46,117 nucleotides of DNA from Acidiphilium sp. 37-60-79 (lineage in GTDB: Bacteria; Pseudomonadota; Alphaproteobacteria; Acetobacterales; Acetobacteraceae), in the NCBI GenBank assembly GCA_002279355.1, contig NCBV01000039.1, forward strand, positions 1 to 46,117. The letters are read 5' to 3'. Positions 35,857 through 43,412 of the stretch are shown piece after piece (positions within the stretch are counted from its first letter, which is position 1; every line of letters begins with the position of its first letter). Under the pieces are notes generated by a model, which was not told where the DNA came from, did no database searches, and saw only the letters and a program-made list of their open reading frames with translations. Made by a program: the position numbers and the translations under genes.

Positions 35857-36480
35857 TCAAACCAGCCCTTCCGCCGCCATCGCCCGCTGCACCGCCGGAC
35901 GGGCAAGCATGCGGGCATAATGCGCCGCGACATTGGGCGGCAAAGCGCAGGTTTTGCGGCCTTCGGCCCAGAATGAAACATAGAACAACGCCGCATCCGC
36001 AATCGAAAAATGGCCCAGCAAATAATCACGCCCGGCCAAGGCTTGGTCCATCAGGGCAAAACCTTCGGTGAATAATCGCAAGCCCTCGGCGCGCACGGCC
36101 TCCTTGCCGGCATCATCGGCGCCGGTGGCAAAACGCTCCGGGCGGAACATCCGGGCAAAGCCCTGGCCATGCATGACGCTATTAATATAGGCCATAATTT
36201 CTGTAGCCCGCGCCCAATCCAGCGGATCGGCGGGCACCAGCTTCGCACTCGGATTGGTAGCCGCGAGATAACCCGCGATGGCCAACCATTCGGTAAGAAT
36301 TTCGCCGTTATCGAGCTGCATCGCCGGCACTTTGGCTTTCGGGTTGACCGCGAGGAACTCCGGCTTGAATTGATCGCCCGCGCGCAAATTCACCGCTTGC
36401 ACATCATATCCCTTGCCGATTTCCTCGAAAATCACGTGAATACCCAATGAGCACGCGCCCGGCGCAAAATAGAGTTTCAT
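35857..36480 (-). CDS. Glutathione S-transferase
   Basis: A 207-residue GST with an N-terminal thioredoxin fold (MKLYFAPGACSLGIHVIFEE). The Cys in PGACSL is typical of the bacterial beta class. The glutathione-binding motifs KVPAMQLDNGEILTE follow, then an all-alpha C-terminal domain (LLGHFSIADAALFYV). It probably conjugates or reduces small electrophiles, with the substrate unknown. AAGGAG precedes the ATG. Cytoplasmic. Confidence 0.93.
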   Translation of the reverse strand: MKLYFAPGACSLGIHVIFEEIGKGYDVQAVNLRAGDQFKPEFLAVNPKAKVPAMQLDNGEILTEWLAIAGYLAATNPSAKLVPADPLDWARATEIMAYINSVMHGQGFARMFRPERFATGADDAGKEAVRAEGLRLFTEGFALMDQALAGRDYLLGHFSIADAALFYVSFWAEGRKTCALPPNVAAHYARMLARPAVQRAMAAEGLV

Positions 36481-36511
36481 GGTTTCGCTCCTTTTTTAGA
36501 GTGTATTATGA

Positions 36512-37444
36512 TTAGTCGAACAATGAGCTGACCGAGGTTTCGTCGGAAATATTGCGCATCGCGGCAGCCAGCAGCGGGGCAATGCTCAACACCCGCAAAT
36601 TTGCCGGCTGGGCGCGCGCGGTGGTCAGGCGAATACTATCGGTAATGGTCAAGGTTTCAATCGGGCTCGCTTCAATGCGGTCCAGCGCCTTGCCCGACAG
36701 CACGCCATGGGTCACGTAAGCCGAGGCCGACGCCGCGCCATGCTTGAGCAGAGCCTCGGCGGCATTGACGAAGGTACCACCGGAATCCACAATATCATCG
36801 ATCAGAATGCAGTTTCGCCCTTCAACATCACCAATCACATTCATCACTTCCGACACACCGGCCCGCTCGCGCCGCTTATCAATAATGGCCAAATCGCAAT
36901 CAAGGCGGCTCGCAATCGCGCGCGCACGCGCCACCCCGCCGACATCGGGGGAGACCATCATAATGTCGCGCCCAGCAAAACATTCCTTGATATCGCGGGC
37001 AAAGAGCGGGGCACCATACAAATTATCCACCGGAATATCGAAAAACCCTTGGATCTGGCCCGCATGCAAATCAACCGTGAGCACCCGGTTGGCCCCGGCC
37101 TCAGTGATCAAATTCGCCACCAGCTTCGCCGAAATCGGCGTGCGCGCACTGGTGCGCCGGTCCTGGCGGGCATAGCCAAAATACGGGATCACAGCGGTAA
37201 TCCGGCGCGCCGAGCTGCGCCGCAGCGCATCAAGCGTGATCAGCAATTCCATCAGATTATCATTGGCCGGAAACGAGGTGGATTGAATAACGAACACATC
37301 CTCGCCGCGCACATTTTCCTGCACTTCGACATGGATTTCCATATCGGCAAAGCGACGGATCATCGCGTTGGTCAATTTCATATTGAGGGCGGCGGCCACT
37401 GCCTCGGCCAGCGGCGGATTGCTATTGCAAGCGACAATTTTCAT
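36512..37444 (-). CDS. prs: Ribose-phosphate pyrophosphokinase
   Basis: Makes PRPP from ribose-5-phosphate and ATP, feeding purine, pyrimidine, histidine and NAD synthesis. It has 310 residues from the ATG at 37444, with [13 protein letters not shown], the catalytic flexible loop [20 protein letters not shown], and the PRPP-binding loop [13 protein letters not shown] longer in-frame start lacks homology. It is divergent from hisG, which consumes PRPP, across a 163-bp spacer. Confidence 0.96.
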   Translation of the reverse strand: MKIVACNSNPPLAEAVAAALNMKLTNAMIRRFADMEIHVEVQENVRGEDVFVIQSTSFPANDNLMELLITLDALRRSSARRITAVIPYFGYARQDRRTSARTPISAKLVANLITEAGANRVLTVDLHAGQIQGFFDIPVDNLYGAPLFARDIKECFAGRDIMMVSPDVGGVARARAIASRLDCDLAIIDKRRERAGVSEVMNVIGDVEGRNCILIDDIVDSGGTFVNAAEALLKHGAASASAYVTHGVLSGKALDRIEASPIETLTITDSIRLTTARAQPANLRVLSIAPLLAAAMRNISDETSVSSLFD

Positions 37445-37607
37445 CAGGCAGTTTCCAGCATGAGGGGAAGGATAGCGCATAGATCAAACGCTGCGCGCCC
37501 GATGTAGCAACCTGCCCCCCGCCTGTCCATCAGGCGCAGATAAGCGTGCATATCCGATCAGAGCACAGGCGATTGGCGGCGCAACACTTCGATGCTACGA
37601 GCCGCCA

Positions 37608-38339
37608 ATGACCGCGATCACGCCCCTGACTGCCAGCTCTGACCAGCAAACCAGCGCCCTCGTGCTGGCCTTGCCGAAAGGCCGCTTGCTGGATGAGTGC
37701 GCGCCCTTGCTGGCCGCCGCCGGCATCGCGCCGGATGCCGATTATGCCAAGGAATCCTCGCGGCGGCTGCGGTTTCCAACCAATCATCCGGGTCTCGATG
37801 TCATCCGCGTGCGGAGTTTCGATGTCGCCACCTTCGTCGCCTTCGGCGCCGCGCAAATCGGCATTTGCGGCGCCGATGTGCTGATGGAATTTGATTATCC
37901 GGAAATCTATGCGCCGCTGGATCTGGATATCGGCCATTGCCGGATCGCCGTAGCCGAACCAAAAGACGCCCAATATCGCACGGATTTGGCGCGCCTATCG
38001 CGGGTGCGCGTCGCCAGCAAATATCCCAACATCACCCGCAAACATTTCGCCGCGCGCGGCATCCAGGCCGAAATCGTGGCGCTGAACGGCGCGATGGAGC
38101 TGGCGCCGGGCTTGGGTCTGTCGCGCTTGATCGTCGATTTGGTGCAAACCGGCAGCACGCTGGTCGCCAACGGGCTGGTGGAAACCGAAGTGATTGCCCA
38201 TGCCTCCGCCCGGCTGATCGTTAATCGGATCGCGCTGAAAACCCAACCAGAACTCATTAGCCATTGGATCGGCCAGTTTCGCTTGGCCCAGTCTCGCACG
38301 GCCCAGTCTCGCACGGCAACAGCGCAAACCACCCGCTGA
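37608..38339 (+). CDS. hisG: ATP phosphoribosyltransferase, short form
   Basis: The first step of histidine synthesis, joining PRPP and ATP. At 243 residues it is the short HisG form without the C-terminal regulatory domain, which needs HisZ for activity; hisZ is not in the window. Family motifs are ALPKGRLLDE, IGICGADVLME, LNGAMELAPGLGLSRLIVDLVQTGSTLVANGL. The last residues (AQSRTAQSRTA) come from a 15-bp tandem duplication and look non-functional. The stop overlaps the hisD ATG. Confidence 0.94.
   Translation: MTAITPLTASSDQQTSALVLALPKGRLLDECAPLLAAAGIAPDADYAKESSRRLRFPTNHPGLDVIRVRSFDVATFVAFGAAQIGICGADVLMEFDYPEIYAPLDLDIGHCRIAVAEPKDAQYRTDLARLSRVRVASKYPNITRKHFAARGIQAEIVALNGAMELAPGLGLSRLIVDLVQTGSTLVANGLVETEVIAHASARLIVNRIALKTQPELISHWIGQFRLAQSRTAQSRTATAQTTR
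38285..38314 (+). repeat. 15-bp tandem duplication in the hisG tail
   Basis: Two exact copies of a 15-nt unit (38285-38299 and 38300-38314). It adds an in-frame AQSRT repeat to the C terminus of HisG, immediately before the hisD start. Confidence 0.85.
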
Positions 38340-39634
38340 TGCGCACGCTGATCGCCAACGATCCGGGGTTCGGCGCGGCTCTCGCCGCCTTGCTCGCGGA
38401 GCGCGCAGAATCAACCGACGTGACCGCCCCAGTCGCCGCCCTCATCGCCCGGGTCCGCGCCGAAGGTGATGCCGCCTTGGTGGCCCTCACCGCTCAGTTT
38501 GACCGTTTTTCCCTCACAGCCGCGCAAATTCGGGTCTCGCCTTCCGAAATTGCACAAGCCTGCGCAGCCATCTCCGCCGACCAGCATCAGGCGCTCGCAT
38601 TGGCCGCAGCCCGGATCGAAGCGTTTCACGCGGCGCAAATGCCGCAGGATTTAACCCTCACCGATGCGGTGGGCGCCCGCATGGGGTTGCGCTGGGGACC
38701 GCTCGATTCGGTCGGCCTCTACGTGCCGGGCGGCAAAGCGTCCTACCCGTCTTCGGTGTTGATGAATGCGATCCCAGCACGGGTGGCCGGGGTGGCGCGC
38801 ATCGCAATGTGCGTGCCAACGCCTGACGGCCAGCTCAATCCGCTGGTCTTGGCCGCCGCCCAGCGCGCCGGCGTCAGCGAAATTTACCGCATCGGCGGCG
38901 CACAAGCGATTGCCGCCTTAGCCTACGGCACCGCAACGATCGCACCGGTCGATCGGATCACCGGGCCAGGCAATGCCTATGTCGCCGAAGCCAAACGCCA
39001 AGTCTTTGGCCGAGTCGGCATCGATAATATCGCAGGCCCCTCCGAAGTGGCGATCATCGCGGATGCCACCCAAAACCCCGACCACATCGCCCTCGACCTG
39101 CTGGCCCAAGCCGAACATGACGAAGCCGCGCAAGCCATCCTGCTCACCGATAATGCCGACCTCGCCCGCCGCGTCGCCACTGCCATCGAGCAAGCCCTGC
39201 GCACCTTGCCCCGCGCCGCCATCGCCCGCCGCTCGATCGAGGATCACGGCGCGATTATCCTGGTGGATGATCTCGCCATGGCCGCAACCCTGAGCAACCA
39301 AATCGCCCCCGAGCATTTGCAAATCATGACCGCCGACCCGGACGCCCTGTTCGCCCAAATCCGTCATGCCGGCGCGGTATTTCTGGGCCGCTACACCCCC
39401 GAAGCGATCGGCGATTACATCGCCGGGCCCAATCACGTACTGCCAACCTCCGGCACCGCGCGCTTTGCCTCAGGCCTCTCCGTCTTCGATTTTCTCAAGC
39501 GCACCAGCTGGGTCGCCCTCGATGCCGCCAGCCTGCGCGCCATCGGCCCCGCCGCCGTCACCTTGGCCGACGCCGAAGGGCTCGGCGCCCATGCAAGCTC
39601 CGTCGCGATCAGGCTGGGGCAGAACCACCCATGA
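38339..39634 (+). CDS. hisD: Histidinol dehydrogenase
   Basis: The last two oxidation steps of histidine synthesis (histidinol to histidine, NAD+, zinc). It has 431 residues from the ATG that overlaps the hisG stop by one base (TGATG). Motifs are GLYVPGGKASYPSSVLMNAIPA, GPGNAYVAEAKRQVFG, IAGPSEVAIIAD, LLAQAEHDEAAQA and the zinc-site segment GDYIAGPNHVLPTSGTAR. Nothing unusual within the gene. Confidence 0.97.
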   Translation: MRTLIANDPGFGAALAALLAERAESTDVTAPVAALIARVRAEGDAALVALTAQFDRFSLTAAQIRVSPSEIAQACAAISADQHQALALAAARIEAFHAAQMPQDLTLTDAVGARMGLRWGPLDSVGLYVPGGKASYPSSVLMNAIPARVAGVARIAMCVPTPDGQLNPLVLAAAQRAGVSEIYRIGGAQAIAALAYGTATIAPVDRITGPGNAYVAEAKRQVFGRVGIDNIAGPSEVAIIADATQNPDHIALDLLAQAEHDEAAQAILLTDNADLARRVATAIEQALRTLPRAAIARRSIEDHGAIILVDDLAMAATLSNQIAPEHLQIMTADPDALFAQIRHAGAVFLGRYTPEAIGDYIAGPNHVLPTSGTARFASGLSVFDFLKRTSWVALDAASLRAIGPAAVTLADAEGLGAHASSVAIRLGQNHP

Positions 39635-39708
39635 TGGTTTTGCCGGCAAAACTTGACCGGGCGCGCGCAGCGGCCCATGTGATCGCCGATGCGACAACAA
39701 CGGATTGA
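39631..39708 (+). CDS. Possible 25-residue ORF between hisD and infA
   Basis: A small open frame (MMVLPAKLDRARAAAHVIAD, then a short tail) whose first ATG overlaps the hisD stop by 4 nt and whose TGA lies six bases before the infA start codon. It could be a translated coupling peptide, a remnant of a gene that relatives carry here, or chance. No domain is recognisable. Confidence 0.25.
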   Translation: MMVLPAKLDRARAAAHVIADATTTD

Positions 39709-39714
39709 GGATAG

Positions 39715-39933
39715 ATGTCGAAAGAAGACATGATCGAGTTTAACGGCATGGTGACCGAGCTGTTGCCGAACGCCATGTTTCGCGTGAAACTCGACAACGA
39801 ACACGAAATTTTAGCGCACACCAGCGGCAAAATGCGCAAAAACCGGATCAGGGTGCTCGCGGGCGACCGGGTGACGGTGGAAATGACCCCGTACGATCTG
39901 TCCAAAGGCCGCATCACGTTCCGCTTCAAATAA
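39715..39933 (+). CDS. infA: Translation initiation factor IF-1
   Basis: A 72-residue OB-fold protein, the usual IF-1 length, with [27 protein letters not shown] and the [21 protein letters not shown] core. It occupies the ribosomal A site during initiation. GAGG precedes the ATG. The TAA overlaps the maf ATG by one base. Confidence 0.98.
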   Translation: MSKEDMIEFNGMVTELLPNAMFRVKLDNEHEILAHTSGKMRKNRIRVLAGDRVTVEMTPYDLSKGRITFRFK

Positions 39934-40508
39934 TGCCGGCCCCGCCGAGGCTCATCCTCGCCTCGTCGAGCCCGCGTCGGCGTGACCTGCTCGCCCAAAT
40001 CGGCATCATCCCCGACGCGATCATCGCCCCCGCGATCGATGAAATGCCGCTCCGCGATGAATTGCCCCGGCTCTACGCCGCGCGCATGGCTGCGTCCAAA
40101 TGCGCCGCGATCACCGAGCCAGGCGCCTTCATCTTAGCCGCCGACACCGTGGTCGCCGCCGGTCAGCGCATCCTGCCCAAGGCCGAGGATGCGCCAACCG
40201 CCCGTCACTGCCTGGATTTACTCGCCGGCCGCCGCCACCAAGTCTTCTCCGCCATCACCATCCGCGCCCCCGATGGCCGGTCGCGCAGCCGCATCGTGCT
40301 CAGCCGCGTCGGCATCGCCCGCCTCGATGATCGCCAACGCGAAGCCTACCTCGCCAGCACCGAATGGCACGGCAAAGCCGGCGGCTACGCCATCCAAGGC
40401 CGCGCCGCCGCCTTCATCGATTTTCTCGCCGGCTCCTATTCCGGCGTGGTCGGATTACCGCTCCATGAAACTGCTAACCTGCTCCGCGGGCTGGGCTATT
40501 TCCCATGA
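39933..40508 (+). CDS. maf: Maf-family nucleotide pyrophosphatase
   Basis: A 191-residue house-cleaning NTP pyrophosphatase. The signature LILASSSPRRRDLLAQIG is at the N terminus, the acidic segment IDEMPLRDE follows, then ILAADTVVA and GGYAIQGRAAAFI. It hydrolyses non-canonical or methylated nucleoside triphosphates. It overlaps infA by 1 nt and the RNase gene by 4 nt, within a tightly coupled infA-maf-RNase-yacG run. Confidence 0.95.
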   Translation: MPAPPRLILASSSPRRRDLLAQIGIIPDAIIAPAIDEMPLRDELPRLYAARMAASKCAAITEPGAFILAADTVVAAGQRILPKAEDAPTARHCLDLLAGRRHQVFSAITIRAPDGRSRSRIVLSRVGIARLDDRQREAYLASTEWHGKAGGYAIQGRAAAFIDFLAGSYSGVVGLPLHETANLLRGLGYFP

Positions 40509-41440
40509 ACGACGCGCTGATCCTCGCGTCAGCCACCGGCAACCTCCTGCGCCTCGCCTTGCTCGAAGCCGGCACCCTGGTCGAATACACCCTGATCGAT
40601 CCCGCCCAACCCGACGGCGTCGGCGATCAGTACGAAGGCCGCGTCCTCGCCCGCGCCTCCGCCATGGGCGGCGTCTTCGTCGATCTCGGCAGCAGCACAG
40701 GCACCGGATTTCTCCCCGATAGCGCCGGCGGCAAAACCGCGACCGAAGGCGATGCCCTCAGCCTGCGCATCACCCGCGCCGCCCAAGGCGGCAAAGGCCC
40801 CCGCGTCGCAACCACGAGCATCCCGCCCCAAGGCGGCAAACCCGGCCTGCGCGCCCGCGGCCCCGGACCCCTCGGCGCACTCCGCGCGCTACACCCGCAC
40901 GCGCCCATCCACGCCGATCAATACGCCGTGCTCGCCACGCTGCGCCCCACCTATCCCGACGCCACCTATCAAGCCGCCTGCTTTGCCGCCCTCGAGGATG
41001 AAATCGCCGCCCTAGCCGAACCACAATGCCCGCTCCCCGGCGGCGCCATCGCGCATTTCAGCCCCACCCCCGCCCTCACCGCCATCGATATCGATGCCGC
41101 CGCCGCAACCGCCGCACGCGCCCGCAAAACCGAATCCCAAGCCCAGCTCAACCGTGGCCTCATCCCCGAACTCACCCGGCAAATCCGCCTGCGCAATTTC
41201 GGCGGCGCCATTCTGATCGATTTCGCCGGCATGAAAGCCACCGCCCGCCCCGCCCTCGGCCCAGATCTCGCCACCGCCCTCGCCCGCGATCCACAACACC
41301 CCAAGCTGCTCGGCTTCACCGCCCTCGGCTTTGCCGAAATCCGCCGCCCGCGCATTCGCGCACCCCTACACGAAATTCTCGCCCACCATCACACAACCCA
41401 CCATCACACAACCCAGCATCACGAGGCCCGCCAGCCATGA
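40505..41440 (+). CDS. RNase E/G family protein, short form
   Basis: A 311-residue ribonuclease of the E/G family with an N-terminal S1-like part (YEGRVLARASAMGGVFVDLG) and the metal-site acidic segments TAIDID and GGAILIDFAGM, which correspond to the magnesium aspartates of RNase E. It ends soon after the DNase-I-like subdomain and lacks the CPxC zinc-link and small domain of full-length RNase G. The C terminus is His-rich (HHHTTHHHTT), created by a tandem duplication. It overlaps maf and yacG by 4 nt each. Confidence 0.85.
   Translation: MNDALILASATGNLLRLALLEAGTLVEYTLIDPAQPDGVGDQYEGRVLARASAMGGVFVDLGSSTGTGFLPDSAGGKTATEGDALSLRITRAAQGGKGPRVATTSIPPQGGKPGLRARGPGPLGALRALHPHAPIHADQYAVLATLRPTYPDATYQAACFAALEDEIAALAEPQCPLPGGAIAHFSPTPALTAIDIDAAAATAARARKTESQAQLNRGLIPELTRQIRLRNFGGAILIDFAGMKATARPALGPDLATALARDPQHPKLLGFTALGFAEIRRPRIRAPLHEILAHHHTTHHHTTQHHEARQP
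41384..41413 (+). repeat. 15-bp tandem duplication encoding a His-rich tail
   Basis: Two exact 15-nt units (41384-41398 and 41399-41413), with a partial third that has diverged. The in-frame result is the repeat HHHTT at the end of the RNase E/G-like protein, just before the yacG start. Confidence 0.85.
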
Positions 41441-41601
41441 CCAATCCGCCCCCCGCCAAACCCTGCCCCATCTGCGGCAAACCGCCCGATCCCACCCACG
41501 CCCCCTTCTGCTCACCGCGCTGCCGCACCATCGATCTCGGCCGCTGGTTCAACGAAGATTACGCGCTCCCCGCCACCACCCCCCTCGACCCTGATAGCTG
41601 A
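41437..41601 (+). CDS. yacG: DNA gyrase inhibitor / zinc-ribbon protein YacG
   Basis: A 54-residue zinc-ribbon protein with Cys10, Cys13, Cys25 and Cys29 (CPIC and CSPRC) followed by the family motif RTIDLGRWFNEDYALP. E. coli YacG binds GyrB and inhibits gyrase. It overlaps the RNase gene by 4 nt (ATGA). Its TGA at 41599-41601 touches the third copy of the dispersed repeat. Confidence 0.95.
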   Translation: MTNPPPAKPCPICGKPPDPTHAPFCSPRCRTIDLGRWFNEDYALPATTPLDPDS

Positions 41602-41645
41602 TCATCAATCACCCTCTGGCCTTTCTTTGCCGATCAATTTCATTG
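41601..41645 (+). repeat. Dispersed intergenic repeat, copy 3
   Basis: Matches the reverse complement of 5637-5681 at 43 of 45 positions, and 33937-33966 at 29 of 30. It starts on the last base of the yacG stop codon. It lies between convergent yacG and the LOG-family gene. No long hairpin is evident at this copy. Confidence 0.85.
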
Positions 41646-41670
41646 ATCGAACCGACAAGTCCGACCCCGA

Positions 41671-42234
41671 TTAGCCCGCAACCCGCCCCGCATAACCAGC
41701 CAACCGCACCAAAATCGCCTCCACCCCCTCAACCACCTCGAACAAATCCCGCGCCGAACCCCGCGCAAACCCCGCCCGGATCACATGATCGATCAGCCCC
41801 ACCACCGGGCCCGCCCAACCCTGCACATCACACAACAAAATCGGCTTCGCATGCCGCTCAAGCTGCTTCCAGGTCAGAATCTCAATCAACTCATCCAGCG
41901 TGCCCAACCCCCCCGGCAACACCACAAACGCATCCGCCCGCGCAAACATCATCTCCTTACGCTGATGCATCGAATCCGTAATAATCAACTCGCTCAGCCC
42001 ATGAAACTCAACCTCACGCGCCCGTAAAAATTGCGGAATAATCCCCGTCACCGTCCCGCCCGCCGCCAAAGCCGCCCCCGCCACAATGCCCATCAGGCCA
42101 ACATTGCCCCCGCCAAACACCAAATGCAGGCCCGCACGCGCCAGCCCCACCCCCAGCGCCTCCGCCGCAACCCGATACTCCGGCGATGCCCCCGGCGACG
42201 ATCCGCAAAAAACCGTGACTGAAAAGTGACTCAT
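41671..42234 (-). CDS. LOG-family nucleoside 5'-monophosphate phosphoribohydrolase
   Basis: A 187-residue LOG/TIGR00730 protein with the N-terminal VTVFCGSSPGASPEY, FGGGNVGLMGI, and the signature PGGLGTLDELIE (residues 107-118). Relatives release bases from nucleoside monophosphates and, in some organisms, activate cytokinins; they were formerly mis-annotated as lysine decarboxylases. It is divergent from the LysM gene, and the possible longer starts of the two overlap slightly. Confidence 0.92.
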   Translation of the reverse strand: MSHFSVTVFCGSSPGASPEYRVAAEALGVGLARAGLHLVFGGGNVGLMGIVAGAALAAGGTVTGIIPQFLRAREVEFHGLSELIITDSMHQRKEMMFARADAFVVLPGGLGTLDELIEILTWKQLERHAKPILLCDVQGWAGPVVGLIDHVIRAGFARGSARDLFEVVEGVEAILVRLAGYAGRVAG

Positions 42235-42321
42235 ATGCCAAAAAACCTCTCAACACTTCCGATTCGCTTCACTTCGTGGCAGGAGAGAGAACACCACGCA
42301 AGCACATGGCGGGATTTTCCG

Positions 42322-43287
42322 ATGTCCGGCAAGATTGATGACAATTTCAAGAAAAAATCTTTTCCCGGTTGGGTCACCCCGGCGGCGATCGGCGCGCTCG
42401 GCCTGCTCGCCGTCATCGGGCTCATCCTCCTCGGCGGCAAAAAGCAATTCGCACCCACCGCACCCGCGAAACACCCCGTCGGCATCAACCAATCTTCCAA
42501 TACCAGCCCACGCTTTGACACCGTGCGCGTTGACGCCGGTGGCAACGCCGTCATCGCCGGTCGCGCCACCCCCGGCGCCACCATCACCATCGATGCCAAT
42601 GGTAAGCCCATCGGCAGCACCATTGTCGGGCTCGATGGCTCCTTCGCCTTCGTCACCACCAAACCCCTCACCCCCGGCAGCGCCAACCTCACCCTCACCG
42701 AAAAAACCCCGGACGGCGCAACCGCCACCAGCCACCGCAGCGTCGCCATCAACGTGCCCCAAGCCCCCAACGAAGGCGCCCTCGCCGTGCTCTCCGGCGG
42801 CGCCAACGGCACCTCCAAACTCCTCTCCGGCCAAGGCCCCCAGCCCGGCACCCTCGGCATCAGCTCAGTCGATTACAATAACGGCCACGCCCTCATCGCC
42901 GGCACCGCAAAACCCGGCGCCCAAATCTCGCTCTATCTCGGCAGCCACTATGTCGGCTCCGCCCTCACCGGCACCAATGGCCGCTGGACCCTGCGCGTCC
43001 CCACCTTGCCCAACACCCCCGGCACCTTCACCCTCGAATCCATCAAACCCGACGGCACCATCATCCAATCGATGAAAACCGCCTACGCCCCCACCCAACT
43101 CGCCAGCGCACAACCCGGCCGCGTCGTCATCAAACGCGGCGAATGCCTATGGGAAATCGCCCGCGCCAAATACGGCAACGGCGCCAAATATACCCTGATC
43201 TATAAAGCCAACGAAGCCTCAATCACCAACCCAAACCTCATCTACCCCGGCCAAAAATTCTCGCTCCCCCAACCCACCTCGAAATAA
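42322..43287 (+). CDS. LysM-domain envelope protein with two Ig-like repeats
   Basis: A 321-residue protein from the ATG at 42322 (GGCGGGA upstream; a longer in-frame start at 42226 lacks support). It has a short cytoplasmic N tail, one TM helix (about 18-38, PAAIGALGLLAVIGLILLGG), and two related beta-sandwich repeats with the pattern GGNAVIAGRATPGATITI and NGHALIAGTAKPGAQISL, each ending in a PDG motif. A C-terminal LysM domain (IKRGECLWEIARAKYG to NLIYPGQKFSLP) binds peptidoglycan. It probably links the inner membrane to the cell wall. Confidence 0.88.
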   Translation: MSGKIDDNFKKKSFPGWVTPAAIGALGLLAVIGLILLGGKKQFAPTAPAKHPVGINQSSNTSPRFDTVRVDAGGNAVIAGRATPGATITIDANGKPIGSTIVGLDGSFAFVTTKPLTPGSANLTLTEKTPDGATATSHRSVAINVPQAPNEGALAVLSGGANGTSKLLSGQGPQPGTLGISSVDYNNGHALIAGTAKPGAQISLYLGSHYVGSALTGTNGRWTLRVPTLPNTPGTFTLESIKPDGTIIQSMKTAYAPTQLASAQPGRVVIKRGECLWEIARAKYGNGAKYTLIYKANEASITNPNLIYPGQKFSLPQPTSK

Positions 43288-43319
43288 CCGCCCCACCCCC
43301 GCGCCCCACGCAGGCGCGG

Positions 43320-43345
43320 AAATACGGGAGCAAAAATACGGGAGC
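43320..43345 (+). repeat. Short tandem repeat downstream of the LysM gene
   Basis: Two copies of a 12-nt unit AAATACGGGAGC at 43320-43331 and 43334-43345 (period 14), in an A-rich spacer that resembles the A-rich start of the window. No function is evident. Confidence 0.7.
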
Positions 43346-43379
43346 GAAAACAAAGGCGCAAAAACAAAAGAGCAAAAAA

Positions 43380-43399
43380 CTGCTTTTTGAAAAAAGCAG
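43380..43399 (-). terminator. Intrinsic terminator of the repeat membrane protein gene
   Basis: A perfect 9-bp stem (43380-43388 and 43391-43399). On the minus strand it is followed by a run of six T, 13 nt past the stop codon of the repeat protein gene. The plus-strand LysM gene may also use it. Confidence 0.7.
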
Positions 43400-43412
43400 C
43401 AAAAACTTTTCG

